A stretch of 64,000 nt of DNA from Candidatus Competibacteraceae bacterium. Lineage in GTDB: Bacteria; Pseudomonadota; Gammaproteobacteria; Competibacterales; Competibacteraceae. Numbering within the stretch: position 1 is the first letter of the stretch; the number at the start of each line of letters is the position of its first letter. A program made the translations under genes and the position numbers. The notes beneath the pieces are model-generated. The model searched no databases and was not told where the DNA came from. It was given only the letters and a program-made list of their open reading frames with translations. The stretch lies in contig RXIW01000009.1 of assembly GCA_003989065.1 (NCBI GenBank), forward strand, positions 1 through 64,000. Direction: 5' to 3'. This document shows positions 30,397 to 40,243 of the stretch, piece after piece.

Positions 30397-31476
30397 ATGA
30401 CTCAAAAGATTCTCATTCTGCCTGGCGATGGCATCGGACCGGAAATCATCGCCGAGGCGGCGAAAGCGCTGGAATGCCTACGCCAGGAGTTCGGGTTGGA
30501 CATCGGCCTGGAATACGGGCTGCTGGGCGGCGGTGCGGTGGATACGCTCGGTTCGCCCTATCCGATGGCGACCGACCGTCAGGCCCGTGCGGCTGACGCC
30601 ATTCTACTGGGCGCGGTCGGTGGGCCGAAGTGGGACGGCTACGACCGGCCGTTGCGTCCGGAACAGGGGCTGGCAGCCATACGCAGGCAGTTGGGCCTGT
30701 TTGCCAATCTGCGCCCGACCTTGCACTACCCGCAGCTGGCGTCGTTGTCGCCGCTCAAGCCCGAACTGGTCGCCGGTCTGGATCTCCTGGTCGTGCGCGA
30801 GTCGACCGGCGATGTGTACTTTGGCCAGCCGCGCGGCATTCGATCCCTGGAAAATGGCGAGCGGGAAGGCTTCAATACCATGGTCTATCGAACGTCCGAG
30901 ATCGAGCGCATCGCCCGGGTCGCGTTCGAAGCCGCCCGCAGACGCCATCGCAAACTCTGCTCGGTGGACAAGGCCAATACCCTGGAAACATCCCAGTTAT
31001 GGCGCGAGGTGGTCGAACAGGTGGCGCTGGATTATCCGGACGTGGCGTTGTCGCACCTGTATGTGGACAATGCGGTCATACAGTTGGTCCGTGCTCCCAG
31101 GCAGTTCGATGTCATCGTGACGGGCAATTTGTTCGGCGATATCCTGTCCAATGGCGCCGCTATGTTGAGCGGCTCCCTTGGGATATTACCGTCGGCGTCG
31201 CTGGACGCCAGCGGCAAAGGGCTGTTCGAGCCGATGCACGGTTCCGCGCCGGACATTGCCGGCAAGGGCATGGCCAATCCGCTGGCCGCCATCCTGTCGG
31301 CGGCGATGTTGCTGCGCTACGGTTTGCAGCAGCCGGAACTGGCCGGGCGGATCGAACGGGCGGTCGCCCAAGTGTTGGATCAGGGCCTGCGCACGGTCGA
31401 TATCATGGCCGAAGGCATGACGCCGGTCGGCACCCAGGAAATGGGCGATGCGGTGGTGGCGGCGCTGGCGGCATGA
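30397..31476 (+). CDS. leuB: 3-isopropylmalate dehydrogenase
   Basis: 359 residues from the ATG at 30397, preceded by GGAAG. It oxidises and decarboxylates 3-isopropylmalate with NAD in leucine synthesis. Motifs: [59 protein letters not shown] with the metal-binding Asp, and [15 protein letters not shown]. leuC and leuD, which often precede it, are not here. asd follows after 65 bases containing an 18-bp palindrome. Confidence 0.97.
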   Translation: MTQKILILPGDGIGPEIIAEAAKALECLRQEFGLDIGLEYGLLGGGAVDTLGSPYPMATDRQARAADAILLGAVGGPKWDGYDRPLRPEQGLAAIRRQLGLFANLRPTLHYPQLASLSPLKPELVAGLDLLVVRESTGDVYFGQPRGIRSLENGEREGFNTMVYRTSEIERIARVAFEAARRRHRKLCSVDKANTLETSQLWREVVEQVALDYPDVALSHLYVDNAVIQLVRAPRQFDVIVTGNLFGDILSNGAAMLSGSLGILPSASLDASGKGLFEPMHGSAPDIAGKGMANPLAAILSAAMLLRYGLQQPELAGRIERAVAQVLDQGLRTVDIMAEGMTPVGTQEMGDAVVAALAA

Positions 31477-31491
31477 GCTGAAAGTTTCGCA

Positions 31492-31509
31492 AGCGGGACC
31501 GGTCCCGCT
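31492..31509. repeat. 18-bp perfect palindrome between leuB and asd
   Basis: AGCGGGACC (31492-31500) is followed at once by its reverse complement GGTCCCGCT (31501-31509). It could form a hairpin that tunes read-through from leuB into asd. No T-run follows. Confidence 0.6.
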
Positions 31510-31541
31510 CCAGGCAGATTTCCTGAAGAGGCATATAGACG

Positions 31542-32654
31542 ATGAAATATGTGGGTCTGGTAGGCTGGCGCGGTATGGTGGGCTCCGTATTGATGGATCG
31601 GATGCGGGCGGAGAACGATTTCGCCCTGATCGATCCGGTGTTCTTCACCACGTCCAATGTGGGTGGCCAGGGCCCGGACGTCGGCCAGGGTTCATCGCCG
31701 TTGAAAGACGCTCGCTCCATCGCCGAGTTGAAGGCGCTGGATGTCATCGTCACCTGTCAGGGCGGCGATTACACCAGTGAAATCTATCCGCAACTACGCG
31801 CTGCCGGTTGGCAAGGCTACTGGATCGACGCTGCCTCGACCCTGCGGATGAAGGACGATGCGGTCATCATCCTGGACCCGGTCAATCGTCAGGTGATCGA
31901 GGACGCCCTGGCTCGTGGTGCCAAGAACTTCATCGGCGGCAACTGCACGGTCAGTTTGATGCTAATGGGCTTGGGCGGCTTGTTCGCGCACGGGCTGGTG
32001 GAGTGGATGAGCGCCATGACCTATCAGGCGGCATCCGGGGCCGGCGCTCAGAACATGCGCGAACTGATCCAGCAGATGGGGGCGATTCACGCAGCGGTAG
32101 CCGATCGGCTGGAACAGCCGGCTTCGGCGATTCTGGAAATCGACCGCATCGTGGCCGAGACCATCCGCTCCGCCGAGTTGCCGACCACTCATTTTGGCGC
32201 GCCGCTGGCCGGTAGCCTCATTCCCTGGATCGACAAGCAATTGGAGAACGGCCAGAGTCGGGAAGAATGGAAAGGTCAGGCCGAAACCAACAAGATCCTG
32301 GGCCGGGAAAATACCCCGATTCCCATCGACGGCATCTGCGTCCGGGTGGGCGCGATGCGTTGCCACAGCCAGGCGTTGACCATCAAGCTGAATCGCGATG
32401 TGCCCCTGGATGAACTGGTCGAGATGATCGCCACAGCCAACGATTGGGTCAAGGTGGTGCCGAACGAGCGTGCAATCTCGATGCAGGATCTGACTCCGGC
32501 CGCCGTGACCGGAACGTTGTCGGTGCCGGTGGGTCGTTTGCGCAAGCTCAATATGGGACCCACCTATCTGGGGGCCTTCACCTGCGGCGATCAATTGTTG
32601 TGGGGCGCGGCCGAACCGCTGCGTCGGATGTTGCGCATCCTGTTGGAAGACTGA
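31542..32654 (+). CDS. asd: Aspartate-semialdehyde dehydrogenase
   Basis: 370 residues of the Gram-negative type. It reduces aspartyl phosphate to the semialdehyde shared by lysine, methionine, threonine and diaminopimelate synthesis. The NADP loop is [12 protein letters not shown], and the catalytic Cys135 is in GGNCTVSLM. The C-terminal part has [18 protein letters not shown] with the active-site His. It lies between leuB and fimV, the same order as in Pseudomonas. Confidence 0.97.
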   Translation: MKYVGLVGWRGMVGSVLMDRMRAENDFALIDPVFFTTSNVGGQGPDVGQGSSPLKDARSIAELKALDVIVTCQGGDYTSEIYPQLRAAGWQGYWIDAASTLRMKDDAVIILDPVNRQVIEDALARGAKNFIGGNCTVSLMLMGLGGLFAHGLVEWMSAMTYQAASGAGAQNMRELIQQMGAIHAAVADRLEQPASAILEIDRIVAETIRSAELPTTHFGAPLAGSLIPWIDKQLENGQSREEWKGQAETNKILGRENTPIPIDGICVRVGAMRCHSQALTIKLNRDVPLDELVEMIATANDWVKVVPNERAISMQDLTPAAVTGTLSVPVGRLRKLNMGPTYLGAFTCGDQLLWGAAEPLRRMLRILLED

Positions 32655-32837
32655 TCGCTCTGCTACTTCCAATTCACGGCAATTCGCCGCGTTAAGGAGT
32701 ATCTTTAAAGGGAGGCTTCGAACTTGCGTGATACGCAGATTCGAGGCGAGTAAACCGCCGGTCACGCAACCGGTGACGGCATCCAAGCGAATTCCGCCGG
32801 ACCAATGACGGGCCGGCGGTGGAATGGAGACAGTTCC

Positions 32838-35204
32838 ATGCCGACCAGGATATTACTCCGACTACTCCTCTTGGCCGGGCTGGCGGCGCCGATATGCGCC
32901 TTTGCCCTGGGCATCGGCTCACTCGAAGTGCGCTCGGCGCTCGATCAGAACTTCGAGGCCGAAATTCCCCTCATCGTCAACAATCCAGCTGAATTGACCA
33001 ATCTGAAAGTCCAGCTGCCGCGCCAGCAGGCTTTCGACGCGGTGGGAATCGAGCGGCTGGGATTCATGTCGAAATTGCGCTTCTCGGTCCAGACGTCGCC
33101 CAATGGTCCCAGCGTCATCAAAATCACCTCGATTGAGCCGATCCGCGAACCCAACTTCAATCTGCTGGTCGATTTGACCTGGTCGCATGGGCATTTGTTG
33201 CGGGAATTTCCGGTCCAACTGGATCCGAGCCTGTATGTTAACCGTCGCCGGCCGCCGCCACCGCCCGAGCCGATCGTCGCGCCGCCGCCGATCGTTGCTG
33301 CGCCAGCGGAAGCGGCCAAGCCAGTCAAACCGGCCGCTGGCGCGTTGCCGCCGGCCCCGCCGGTCAGTTTCGAGGGGGCATCGCCCTATGGACCGGTCAA
33401 GCCGGGCGAGACCCTGGCGACGATCGCCCGGCAGGTTCGGCCTTCGCCTTCCATCGCTCTGCCGCAGATGATGTCGATCCTGGTGGCTGGCAATCCGGGC
33501 GCGTTCACCGATGGCAATCCATCCAGCCTGCGGGCGGGGGCCATGCTCAAGGTGCCGACCGCACAGGCTCTGGGCGTATCGAACAATGCTGCGCCTGTTG
33601 CACCCGCTGCGCCGCCGTCGACTGCTGATGCCACTGCGGCGACTGTGCCGGCGGCGGCTGCCGAGACGGCCGCATTGCCCGCGCCGGAAGCGCCGCCCGC
33701 CACTGCGGCGATCACGACACCTGCACCAGCGGCCGAAGCTGCACCGCCTGCGGTTCCCCCGGTCGCGCCGCCGGAAGCGCCATCGACTGCGGCAGTGCCC
33801 TTGGCATCGCTTCCGGCATCGCCCGATCAACCACGGGAACTCTTTCCGCAAAGTAGCTTGCCCCAGACCAGCGCCTCGACTCCGCCAGCTGAACCGGCTG
33901 CGCCGGCGCAACCGATTCAACCGGCTGCGCCCGCTGCGCCCGTGGAAACGGCCGCCAAACCGCCAGAACCCGCCAAGCCATCCCCCGCATCCAAACCCCT
34001 GCCGCTGGAAACCGAGCCCGCCTGGTGGGGTAACCCGGTGGTGTGGGTCGCCATCCTGCTGATTGTCCTGGCTGTTGTCGCAGTATTGTTGTTGCCGCTG
34101 CTGCGGCGGCCTGCCCGACCCAAGGCGGCAGTTGCTGGAGAAGGTGCGGATCTTGAGCAGCAGGAAGCGGCTGTAGCCCGCGCAGCCACCAGCGGTTCCG
34201 CACCCGATTTGCCAAAAACGCGGCCACAATTGCGTGACCCGAATTCCAAACGGCCGCTGCCGGCCATGCCCGCCGCGGCGACAGAGCCACCGCGCGAAGG
34301 CGCGGCAGCCTCCACCAAGGCGGTACCCAAGCCCGCCGCAGCCGCCAAGCCAGCAGCCGCTTCGCCGCCCAAGCCGATCGAAGAATTGCTCAAGGACATC
34401 GACTTCGGGCTCGAGGATCGGCCGCCACCGATGACGAGCGGCAAGGGTGCGACGCCTGGCCTGAAACTCGAGACCAAGCCGCTGCCCGATGTGGAGCCAT
34501 CCACCGCCTCCATTACCCGCGAACCTGCTGCGCCGCCTGAACCTACGCCCCCGCCGCCGGTCGCGAAACCCGAGCTGCCGCCTTTGACGCCGCCACCCAG
34601 AGGCTCGTCGCCGCCACCACCCAAGGACCCGCCGACAGAGTTGCCTTCAGCGCTGCGATTCGACGATCTGGATTTTAGTTTTGGCGATCTGGGGCTCGAA
34701 CAGACCGAACGTCCGTCGAACGAATTGCCGCCGCTGGAGATGAAGCCGGCTGGAGCGAAGAAACCAACCGAGTTGCCACCGTTGTCGTTCGGGGATGCAA
34801 AGCCCTCTGCCGGTCCAGCGGTCGGTTCGCCTAAGCCAGCCGATTCCGCAGCTCCGGCAGCGGCTCCTGCCGCCGCCGATCTGAAGTTCGAGTTCAGCGA
34901 TGTCACCCAGGCTGCTGGGAAGACCGGCAGCCAGGAGGAGTTGCGAAAGCTGGAGGAGGAGTTGCGCGGCTTCGGCGTTGGCGATGGCACATTGAGCCTT
35001 GGCAAGATGGATGTCTCCCTCGGCCAGGACAGTGACAGTGGAGTGATCGGGGCCGATTACGTCGATACCAAACTAGATCTGGCCACCACCTTCCTGGATA
35101 TGGGCGATCAGGTCGGGGCGCGTAGTTTGCTGGAAGACGTCTTGCGGGAAGGGGATGCCGCCCAGAAGAAACGGGCAGGAGAGCTGCTCAAGAAGATGGG
35201 CTGA
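32838..35204 (+). CDS. fimV: FimV-like pilus-assembly / polar-hub protein
   Basis: 788 residues from the ATG at 32838 after GGAGACA. A signal peptide (about 1-25, ending near FALG) leads to the FimV N-terminal domain (IGSLEVRSALDQNFEAEIPL) and a LysM-like module (about 185-245, PYGPVKPGETLATIARQVRP). A very Pro/Ala-rich stretch follows, then one membrane helix (about 400-420, WVAILLIVLAVVAVLLLPLL), an acidic Pro-rich cytoplasmic part, and the conserved C-terminal TPR-like motif YVDTKLDLATTFLDMGDQVG. FimV binds peptidoglycan and organises type IV pilus and polar proteins. Upstream 32655-32837 holds no gene. Confidence 0.93.
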   Translation: MPTRILLRLLLLAGLAAPICAFALGIGSLEVRSALDQNFEAEIPLIVNNPAELTNLKVQLPRQQAFDAVGIERLGFMSKLRFSVQTSPNGPSVIKITSIEPIREPNFNLLVDLTWSHGHLLREFPVQLDPSLYVNRRRPPPPPEPIVAPPPIVAAPAEAAKPVKPAAGALPPAPPVSFEGASPYGPVKPGETLATIARQVRPSPSIALPQMMSILVAGNPGAFTDGNPSSLRAGAMLKVPTAQALGVSNNAAPVAPAAPPSTADATAATVPAAAAETAALPAPEAPPATAAITTPAPAAEAAPPAVPPVAPPEAPSTAAVPLASLPASPDQPRELFPQSSLPQTSASTPPAEPAAPAQPIQPAAPAAPVETAAKPPEPAKPSPASKPLPLETEPAWWGNPVVWVAILLIVLAVVAVLLLPLLRRPARPKAAVAGEGADLEQQEAAVARAATSGSAPDLPKTRPQLRDPNSKRPLPAMPAAATEPPREGAAASTKAVPKPAAAAKPAAASPPKPIEELLKDIDFGLEDRPPPMTSGKGATPGLKLETKPLPDVEPSTASITREPAAPPEPTPPPPVAKPELPPLTPPPRGSSPPPPKDPPTELPSALRFDDLDFSFGDLGLEQTERPSNELPPLEMKPAGAKKPTELPPLSFGDAKPSAGPAVGSPKPADSAAPAAAPAAADLKFEFSDVTQAAGKTGSQEELRKLEEELRGFGVGDGTLSLGKMDVSLGQDSDSGVIGADYVDTKLDLATTFLDMGDQVGARSLLEDVLREGDAAQKKRAGELLKKMG

Positions 35205-35211
35205 GCTGCGA

Positions 35212-35251
35212 CCCACAAAAAAACCTCCCGAATGGGAGGTTTTTTTGTGGG
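35212..35251. terminator. Bidirectional terminator between fimV and the transglycosylase gene
   Basis: An 18-base arm (35212-35229, CCCACAAAAAAACCTCCC) and its exact complement (35234-35251) are separated by GAAT. The A-run and T-run give a working terminator on both strands for the two convergent genes. Confidence 0.95.
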
Positions 35252-35261
35252 TGAAACGACG

Positions 35262-36497
35262 TCAGCGCGATGGAGTAGCGGAGACTGTTTCGGCCATGAC
35301 GAAGTCTCGCCCAGCCGAGCCGCGTTGCGCCAGCCGCGCCACCGTGCCGGCCGGTAGCCACACCTTGGTCCCCGCGGGCAGCGCGATCCGCCCATTCTGG
35401 GCAGGAGGATTCCATGCCTTGTTGAGGTTGTTCAGCTCCCACAGATTGACTTCGTAGTAACTGGCCAGCATCGGGGCGGTGACCGATTGCCGGAGCTGGA
35501 TTCGATCCAGGTTCAGGGGGGCGTCGTAGTTGAGTCCTTCCGGGAAGTAGCGTTGGGGATTGCGGGCGACTTCGCGGGCGGCCAGAAATTCAGTGTAGAA
35601 GTTCCGCGAGGCGAAGCCGAAACCTTTCCCGGAGTAGCTGCCGACGATCAGGGCGATATCATCGCCATGTTGCAGCCTGGCGCGCGACATGCCGCCTACG
35701 CCATGGTTGTAGGAGGTGATGGCCAGTGGCCAGCTGCCCAGTCGGCCGTAGGCTTTGCCCAAGTAGTCGGCGGCGCCCTGGGCTGAGGCCACGGGGTCGC
35801 GCCGTTCGTCCACCGCCACGTTCATCATCATGTGCCGCTTGGCGGTGTCGGGCATGAATTGCCACATACCCACGGCGCCGACCGAGGATGCCGCGTGGTT
35901 TTGGAACGACGATTCGACATGCGGTAGATAGGCCAAGTCCTCGGGCAGACCCGCTTCGCGGAACACCCCGCGAAAAGCAGTGTCGTAACGGCCGCTGATT
36001 TCCAGGCCGCGTTTGAACCGCTCGCGCAAGCCGCGCTGACTGCGCAAACGGTCGCTGGCGCCGGCGATGGCGCTCGATCCACCGCTACTGTTGCGGATCT
36101 TGGCGGCCAGGGCGGCTTCGTCCGGGGTCAGGGGGGCATTGGCGGCGGTCTTGAACTCCAATTGTCGCAGGGAAGCCTTCAGCGTTTCGTACTGCATCTT
36201 GACCAGCGCCTGCTGGTCGGTGCTGTAGCCTTCGTTCTCCATGCCGGGCAGGCTGACCACCTCATAGATCAGGTCCATATAGCGGTTGTCGTGGAATGCA
36301 ACCTGTTGGCGTCCCCAGACGGCATAGACGTTGCGCCAAAAGGCGATCTGAGGTTGGAGTTGTGGCGGTGCGGGGAAAACCGCATCGGACGTCGTGACGG
36401 GCTGAATCTTGACCGGCGGTGGGGCCGGTTGAGTAGCGCAGGCGGCCAGCACGAGCATCGTCAGCATGGTGCAAAATGGGCGCAGTCGCAGTCGCAT
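35262..36497 (-). CDS. Lipoprotein lytic transglycosylase, MltD-like
   Basis: 411 residues. A lipoprotein signal ends in LVLAAC with Cys20 as the lipidated residue. The SLT catalytic domain (about 175-320) has the catalytic Glu195 in LPHVESSFQNHA, followed by GAVGMWQFMPDTAKR and ITSYNHGVGGM, all classical family-1 lytic transglycosylase motifs. A C-terminal part (about 345-400) looks like a degenerate LysM (LASYYEVNLWELNNLNKAWN). It cleaves peptidoglycan glycan strands at the outer membrane's inner face. E. coli MltD has more LysM repeats, so the exact subfamily is open. Confidence 0.9.
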   Translation of the reverse strand: MRLRLRPFCTMLTMLVLAACATQPAPPPVKIQPVTTSDAVFPAPPQLQPQIAFWRNVYAVWGRQQVAFHDNRYMDLIYEVVSLPGMENEGYSTDQQALVKMQYETLKASLRQLEFKTAANAPLTPDEAALAAKIRNSSGGSSAIAGASDRLRSQRGLRERFKRGLEISGRYDTAFRGVFREAGLPEDLAYLPHVESSFQNHAASSVGAVGMWQFMPDTAKRHMMMNVAVDERRDPVASAQGAADYLGKAYGRLGSWPLAITSYNHGVGGMSRARLQHGDDIALIVGSYSGKGFGFASRNFYTEFLAAREVARNPQRYFPEGLNYDAPLNLDRIQLRQSVTAPMLASYYEVNLWELNNLNKAWNPPAQNGRIALPAGTKVWLPAGTVARLAQRGSAGRDFVMAETVSATPSR

Positions 36498-36577
36498 CGG
36501 TTTTCCCCCTTATGAAGCTGTTGAAGATCTTGCGGAAAAAGAAAAGATAAACAATAACGATTCTGAATCCTGTCTTG

Positions 36578-37339
36578 TCACAATGCGAGCACGCTGGTGA
36601 AGTTCAATGGCCAGTGGCCGTCGTCGCCAGGCGGTCCAAGCGCCCGGTTCATCGCCTGCGCCAAGGCGCGATTGCTGGGGTCGCGCACAGCAGCCTGGCC
36701 CGCGACGTGGTAGCGGCCATCCGGCAGCAGATTGAAGACGCCGGTCAAGATCAATGGCCCGCCGCTGTCTTGGATTGCGCCCTGGACGCCTGTCGGGGTA
36801 GCCGGGGTCAACCGCAGCGTGAAATCTCCAAGGTCCAAAGGCTGGTCCAGCAAGACGCGCAGCTGTCGCAAGCGGGCCACGCCATGGGCTGCCTGCGGTT
36901 GACCTGCGGCATTGAGATGGAGATCCCCTAAACGAAATTCGATGGTCCCATCCAGCGGCGGCGTTTTCCCAAGCAGAGCGCCGGCCTGGGCGATCGACAA
37001 GCGTCCGACCAGATCCTGGAAGCGCCACTGGCGTTGCCAACCCATTGCGACATTTCCTAGCAGTTTAACCGCGGAATTGCCGGTGTCCACCTTGAATTCC
37101 AGCCATCCGTGCAGGAGCGCCAGCGGCTGCCAGTCCCAACTCAGCCGTTCGAGCCGCGCGCTGCGCCAGCGCAGCTCTTGGGCCGAGCCGGCGATGGCGG
37201 TGCCGTCGACGGCCTGTACGCTGATGTTGGGTAGATGGCGCTCGAGTTGATCGACGACCAGACGGGCCGGGATCAGCAGCGCGCCCAATAGCAGGAGCAT
37301 CGGCAGTCCCAGCAGGCCATAACCCAAGACCCGCTTCAT
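36578..37339 (-). CDS. gspN: Type II secretion system protein N
   Basis: 253 residues from the ATG at 37339. One N-terminal membrane helix (VLGYGLLGLPMLLLLGALLI) is followed by a periplasmic part with the typical GspN features: VDGTAIAGSAQELRWR, LSWDWQPLALLHGWLEF, and a C-terminal LTGVFNLLPDGRYHVAGQAA. GspN is a minor inner-membrane component of the type II secretion apparatus. No other gsp gene is within the window, and the next upstream gene is the unrelated metW, so it stands apart from its system. Confidence 0.8.
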   Translation of the reverse strand: MKRVLGYGLLGLPMLLLLGALLIPARLVVDQLERHLPNISVQAVDGTAIAGSAQELRWRSARLERLSWDWQPLALLHGWLEFKVDTGNSAVKLLGNVAMGWQRQWRFQDLVGRLSIAQAGALLGKTPPLDGTIEFRLGDLHLNAAGQPQAAHGVARLRQLRVLLDQPLDLGDFTLRLTPATPTGVQGAIQDSGGPLILTGVFNLLPDGRYHVAGQAAVRDPSNRALAQAMNRALGPPGDDGHWPLNFTSVLAL

Positions 37340-37499
37340 GGCCAGCGCCCCGACGAGGCGGACCAGGCGTGCGTCCGATCGGTCTTGCCGCCGTGGGTGA
37401 TGCTCGGCCTGATCCAAGCGATACCGTATGCGCGTTTCGGCATGTTCGGGCGGGGTGAAGGCGGATCGAAGTCGAAAGGTTTCACGGGAGAACGACCGA

Positions 37500-38093
37500 T
37501 CAGGCGCGACCTAGCCGATAGAGGGCGATCTCGCCCAACAGGTTGGGCCATAGGCGCGGTCCCAACCGGGGCCGATGGGCATGATCCAGGACCGCGCGCT
37601 GCAGGATGTCGATGCGCTTGCGCCGGCACAGCTCCTCGAAGTCGCGAATGGTGAAGAGGTGAATGTTCGGCGTGTCGTACCACTGATAGGGCAGGGTCTT
37701 GGCCACCGGCATCAAGCCTTGCAGGGCAACCTGCACCCGGCAGCGCCAGAAACCGAAATTGGGAAAGGTGACGATCCCTTGTCGGCCCACCCGCAACATT
37801 TCATCCAACAGCGTTTCGGTGTGGCGGACCGCCTGCAAGGTCTGGGTCATGATCACGTAGTCGAAACTGCTGTCGCCGAAATCGGCCAACCCCGCTTCCA
37901 GGTCGGCATGGATGACGTTCACGCCTGCCGCGATGCAGCGGACGATGTTGGCAGTGTCGATTTCCAGGCCATAACCGCTGACCTGGCGATGTTGGCCCAG
38001 ATAGGCCAACAGGGCGCCATCGCCACACCCCAGATCCAATACGCGGGTTCCGGGGCGGATCCAGTCGCTGATCAGTTCCAGTTCAGGCCGCAT
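37500..38093 (-). CDS. metW: Methionine biosynthesis protein MetW
   Basis: 197 residues of SAM-methyltransferase fold: [12 protein letters not shown], then [15 protein letters not shown] for cofactor binding, and MTQTLQAV. MetW supports MetX in methionine synthesis in many proteobacteria. Start choice: GGAGG lies nine bases before the ATG at 38093 but only three before the ATG at 38099, so 38093 is used. It overlaps the end of metX by 11 bases, so the two are translated together. Confidence 0.95.
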   Translation of the reverse strand: MRPELELISDWIRPGTRVLDLGCGDGALLAYLGQHRQVSGYGLEIDTANIVRCIAAGVNVIHADLEAGLADFGDSSFDYVIMTQTLQAVRHTETLLDEMLRVGRQGIVTFPNFGFWRCRVQVALQGLMPVAKTLPYQWYDTPNIHLFTIRDFEELCRRKRIDILQRAVLDHAHRPRLGPRLWPNLLGEIALYRLGRA

Positions 38094-39249
38094 GAACATT
38101 CACCTCCCGGGCGATTCGCGTCAGGTAACTGCGCAGGGTGTCGTGATAGAGCGGGATCGGCATGAGGAAGGCGTCATGGCCGTATTCCGAAGGGATTTCG
38201 ACATAGCTTGCTTCCCGGCCGGCCCGGACCAGGGCCTGGACGATTTCCCGCGAGCGGGCTGGCGAGAACCGCCAGTCGCTGGTGAAGGAGATCACCAGAA
38301 AATGGGCTTGGCTGCGATGGAAGGCGACCGACAGATCGTGATCGAAGCTGGCCGCCGGATCGAAGTAGTCCAGGGTCTTGGTCATCAACAGATAAGTGTT
38401 GGCGTCGAAGCGGTCGACGAACGCTTTGCCCTGATGGCGTAGATAGCTTTCCACCTGGAACTCGGTGTCGAAGTTGAAATTGAAATTGGGCGTGCCTTCG
38501 CGCAGTTCGCGGCCGAATTTGGCGCGCATGCCCTCGTCGGACAGGTAGGTGATGTGACCTAGCATGCGAGCGATCATCAAGCCGCGCCGTGGGAGCACAC
38601 CGAACTCGTAATAGCGGCCATGATGAAAGTCGGGATCGGACAGGATGGCCTGGCGGGCCACCTCGTTGAAGGCGATGTTCTGCGCCGACAGCCGGGGAGC
38701 GGCGGCGATCACCAGCGCATGGCGCACCCGTTCGGGGAAGGTGATGGTCCACTGCATGGCCTGCATGCCGCCCAGGCTGCCGCCGATCACCGCCGCCCAT
38801 TGCCGGATGCCCAGCTGGTCGGCCAGCCGCGCCTGGCTGCGCACCCAATCCTTCACGGTGACGATGGGAAAATCCGGGCCGTATGGCTTGCAGGTTTCCG
38901 GGTTGATGGAGGTCGGGCCGGTGGAGCCCTTGCAGCCGCCCAGGTTATTGCAGCACACCACGAAGAATTCGCGGGTGTCGATCGGTTTGCCGGGACCGAT
39001 GCAGTTATCCCACCAACCCGGCTTGCTCGGATCGTCCTCGTCGTGATAGCCGGCGACATGGTGGTCGCCCGACAGCGCGTGGCAGATCAGCACGGCATTG
39101 CTGCGCTCGGGATTCAGCGCGCCATAGGTTTCGTAGACGATGTCGTAGTTCGTCAGCGACCGACCGCAATCCAGCGCCAGTGGTAGGTCGAAATGCTGGG
39201 TCTGGGGGATGACCAGACCGACGGAATCCGGGGGAAATTGTGCGGCCAT
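38083..39249 (-). CDS. metX: Homoserine O-acyltransferase MetX
   Basis: 388 residues of alpha/beta-hydrolase fold. It acylates homoserine, the first committed step of methionine synthesis. Nucleophile Ser158 in [13 protein letters not shown], catalytic Asp in TSDWRFSP and His in EYGHDAFL. It binds the substrate through the [12 protein letters not shown] loop. Whether acetyl- or succinyl-CoA is used cannot be fixed here; MetX paired with MetW in proteobacteria often uses succinyl-CoA. GGAGA lies just upstream of the ATG. Confidence 0.95.
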   Translation of the reverse strand: MAAQFPPDSVGLVIPQTQHFDLPLALDCGRSLTNYDIVYETYGALNPERSNAVLICHALSGDHHVAGYHDEDDPSKPGWWDNCIGPGKPIDTREFFVVCCNNLGGCKGSTGPTSINPETCKPYGPDFPIVTVKDWVRSQARLADQLGIRQWAAVIGGSLGGMQAMQWTITFPERVRHALVIAAAPRLSAQNIAFNEVARQAILSDPDFHHGRYYEFGVLPRRGLMIARMLGHITYLSDEGMRAKFGRELREGTPNFNFNFDTEFQVESYLRHQGKAFVDRFDANTYLLMTKTLDYFDPAASFDHDLSVAFHRSQAHFLVISFTSDWRFSPARSREIVQALVRAGREASYVEIPSEYGHDAFLMPIPLYHDTLRSYLTRIAREVNVHAA

Positions 39250-39375
39250 CGTTCTCCTGACCGTGATGGGTTGTCCGGGGGGGCGGAAGACGTCTGTCTA
39301 CAGGGCTGCGAATTCCGCGGCAAGCGCTTGCTGTCTGGTGCAAGTCATGATGTTTCCGTCTTGCATCAGGGATGT

Positions 39376-39684
39376 TCAGGATCGACCCGGCGCGGCTGGC
39401 CAGTCGATGCCGGGTGGCAGACAGCGCGGGGCGGCGATACGCCAGCGCTTGTCGCGACCGGTCTCACCGGCCAAGAGTGCTACCTGGCTCTTCGCGACGC
39501 CGAACAACTCGGCCAGAAAGCGCTGCAAATGGGCGTTGGCCTTGCCGTCTACGGGTGGCGCGGTAATACGGGCGCGAAAGCGCTGATCGCGCGGTTCCAG
39601 CCATTCGTCGCGACTGGCGCGCGGTTGGACCCGAATCCGCAGGATCAGGTCCGCACCGTCCCAGGCATAGTCGCCAGCGTTCAT
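39376..39684 (-). CDS. yggU: DUF167 family protein YggU
   Basis: 102 residues. The family motif is LRIRVQPRASRDEWLE, then ITAPPVDGKANAHLQRFLAELFGV and VALLAGETGRDKRWRI. The family has a small alpha/beta fold and no settled function. It sits 4 bases after yggT within the proC cluster. The last 12 or so residues go beyond the usual end. Confidence 0.92.
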   Translation of the reverse strand: MNAGDYAWDGADLILRIRVQPRASRDEWLEPRDQRFRARITAPPVDGKANAHLQRFLAELFGVAKSQVALLAGETGRDKRWRIAAPRCLPPGIDWPAAPGRS

Positions 39685-39688
39685 GAGC

Positions 39689-40243
39689 TTACAGCGATCC
39701 GGCCCACAGCCCGAGCAGGTCCTGCAACAGCAGGCTGATGAAAATCAGCGCCACGACCACCAGCATCGGCGACAGATCCAGTCCGGAGATCGGCGGCAGC
39801 CAGCGTCGGGCCGGTCGCAAGACCGGCTCGGTCAACTGCGCCAGCACTCGCGAAGCCGGGTGGTAGGGATCGGGGTTGAACCAGCTCAGCACCGCCTGGA
39901 TCACCACGCCCCACAGATAGATGTTGATCAGCAGCTTGAGTAGTTCCACCACGGTCATCAGCAGCAGACCGCCGATACCGACTGAGCGAACGGCCAGCGT
40001 ATTCAACAGTGCCAGTTCGACGAACTGTAACGCGATCGCCAGCACGATCGCCGCCATGTCCAAGCCGCGATAGCCCGGAATGATGCGGCGCAGCGGTAGC
40101 AACGGGGGGTTGGTGATGCGGACCAGGAATTGCACCAGCGGGTTGTAGAAGTCGGCGCGCACGCACTGCAGCAGGAAGCGCAGGATCACCGCCAGGATAT
40201 AGAAGCCGAAGGCGGTCTGTATCAGGAAGAGAGTGGCGGTCAC
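39689..40243 (-). CDS. yggT: YggT family integral membrane protein
   Basis: 184 residues with two repeats of the YGGT domain, each with a pair of helices around a conserved DFYNPLVQFLVRITNPPLLP / NPDPYHPASRVLAQLTEPVL segment. It is linked in other bacteria to osmotic-shock tolerance and division-site membrane organisation. Its ATG overlaps the proC end by four bases, so it belongs to the yggS-proC-yggT-yggU cluster. Confidence 0.94.
   Translation of the reverse strand: MTATLFLIQTAFGFYILAVILRFLLQCVRADFYNPLVQFLVRITNPPLLPLRRIIPGYRGLDMAAIVLAIALQFVELALLNTLAVRSVGIGGLLLMTVVELLKLLINIYLWGVVIQAVLSWFNPDPYHPASRVLAQLTEPVLRPARRWLPPISGLDLSPMLVVVALIFISLLLQDLLGLWAGSL

Noticed and set aside
33240-34660. Pro/Ala-rich repetitive DNA in fimV as a tandem repeat
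   Set aside because: Low-complexity coding sequence typical of FimV linkers; no exact repeat unit persists.
37478-37495. parS-like sequence (GTTTCACGGGAGAAC)
   Set aside because: Differs from the GTTTCACGTGAAAC core at several positions and is far from parAB; not enough to call a centromere site.
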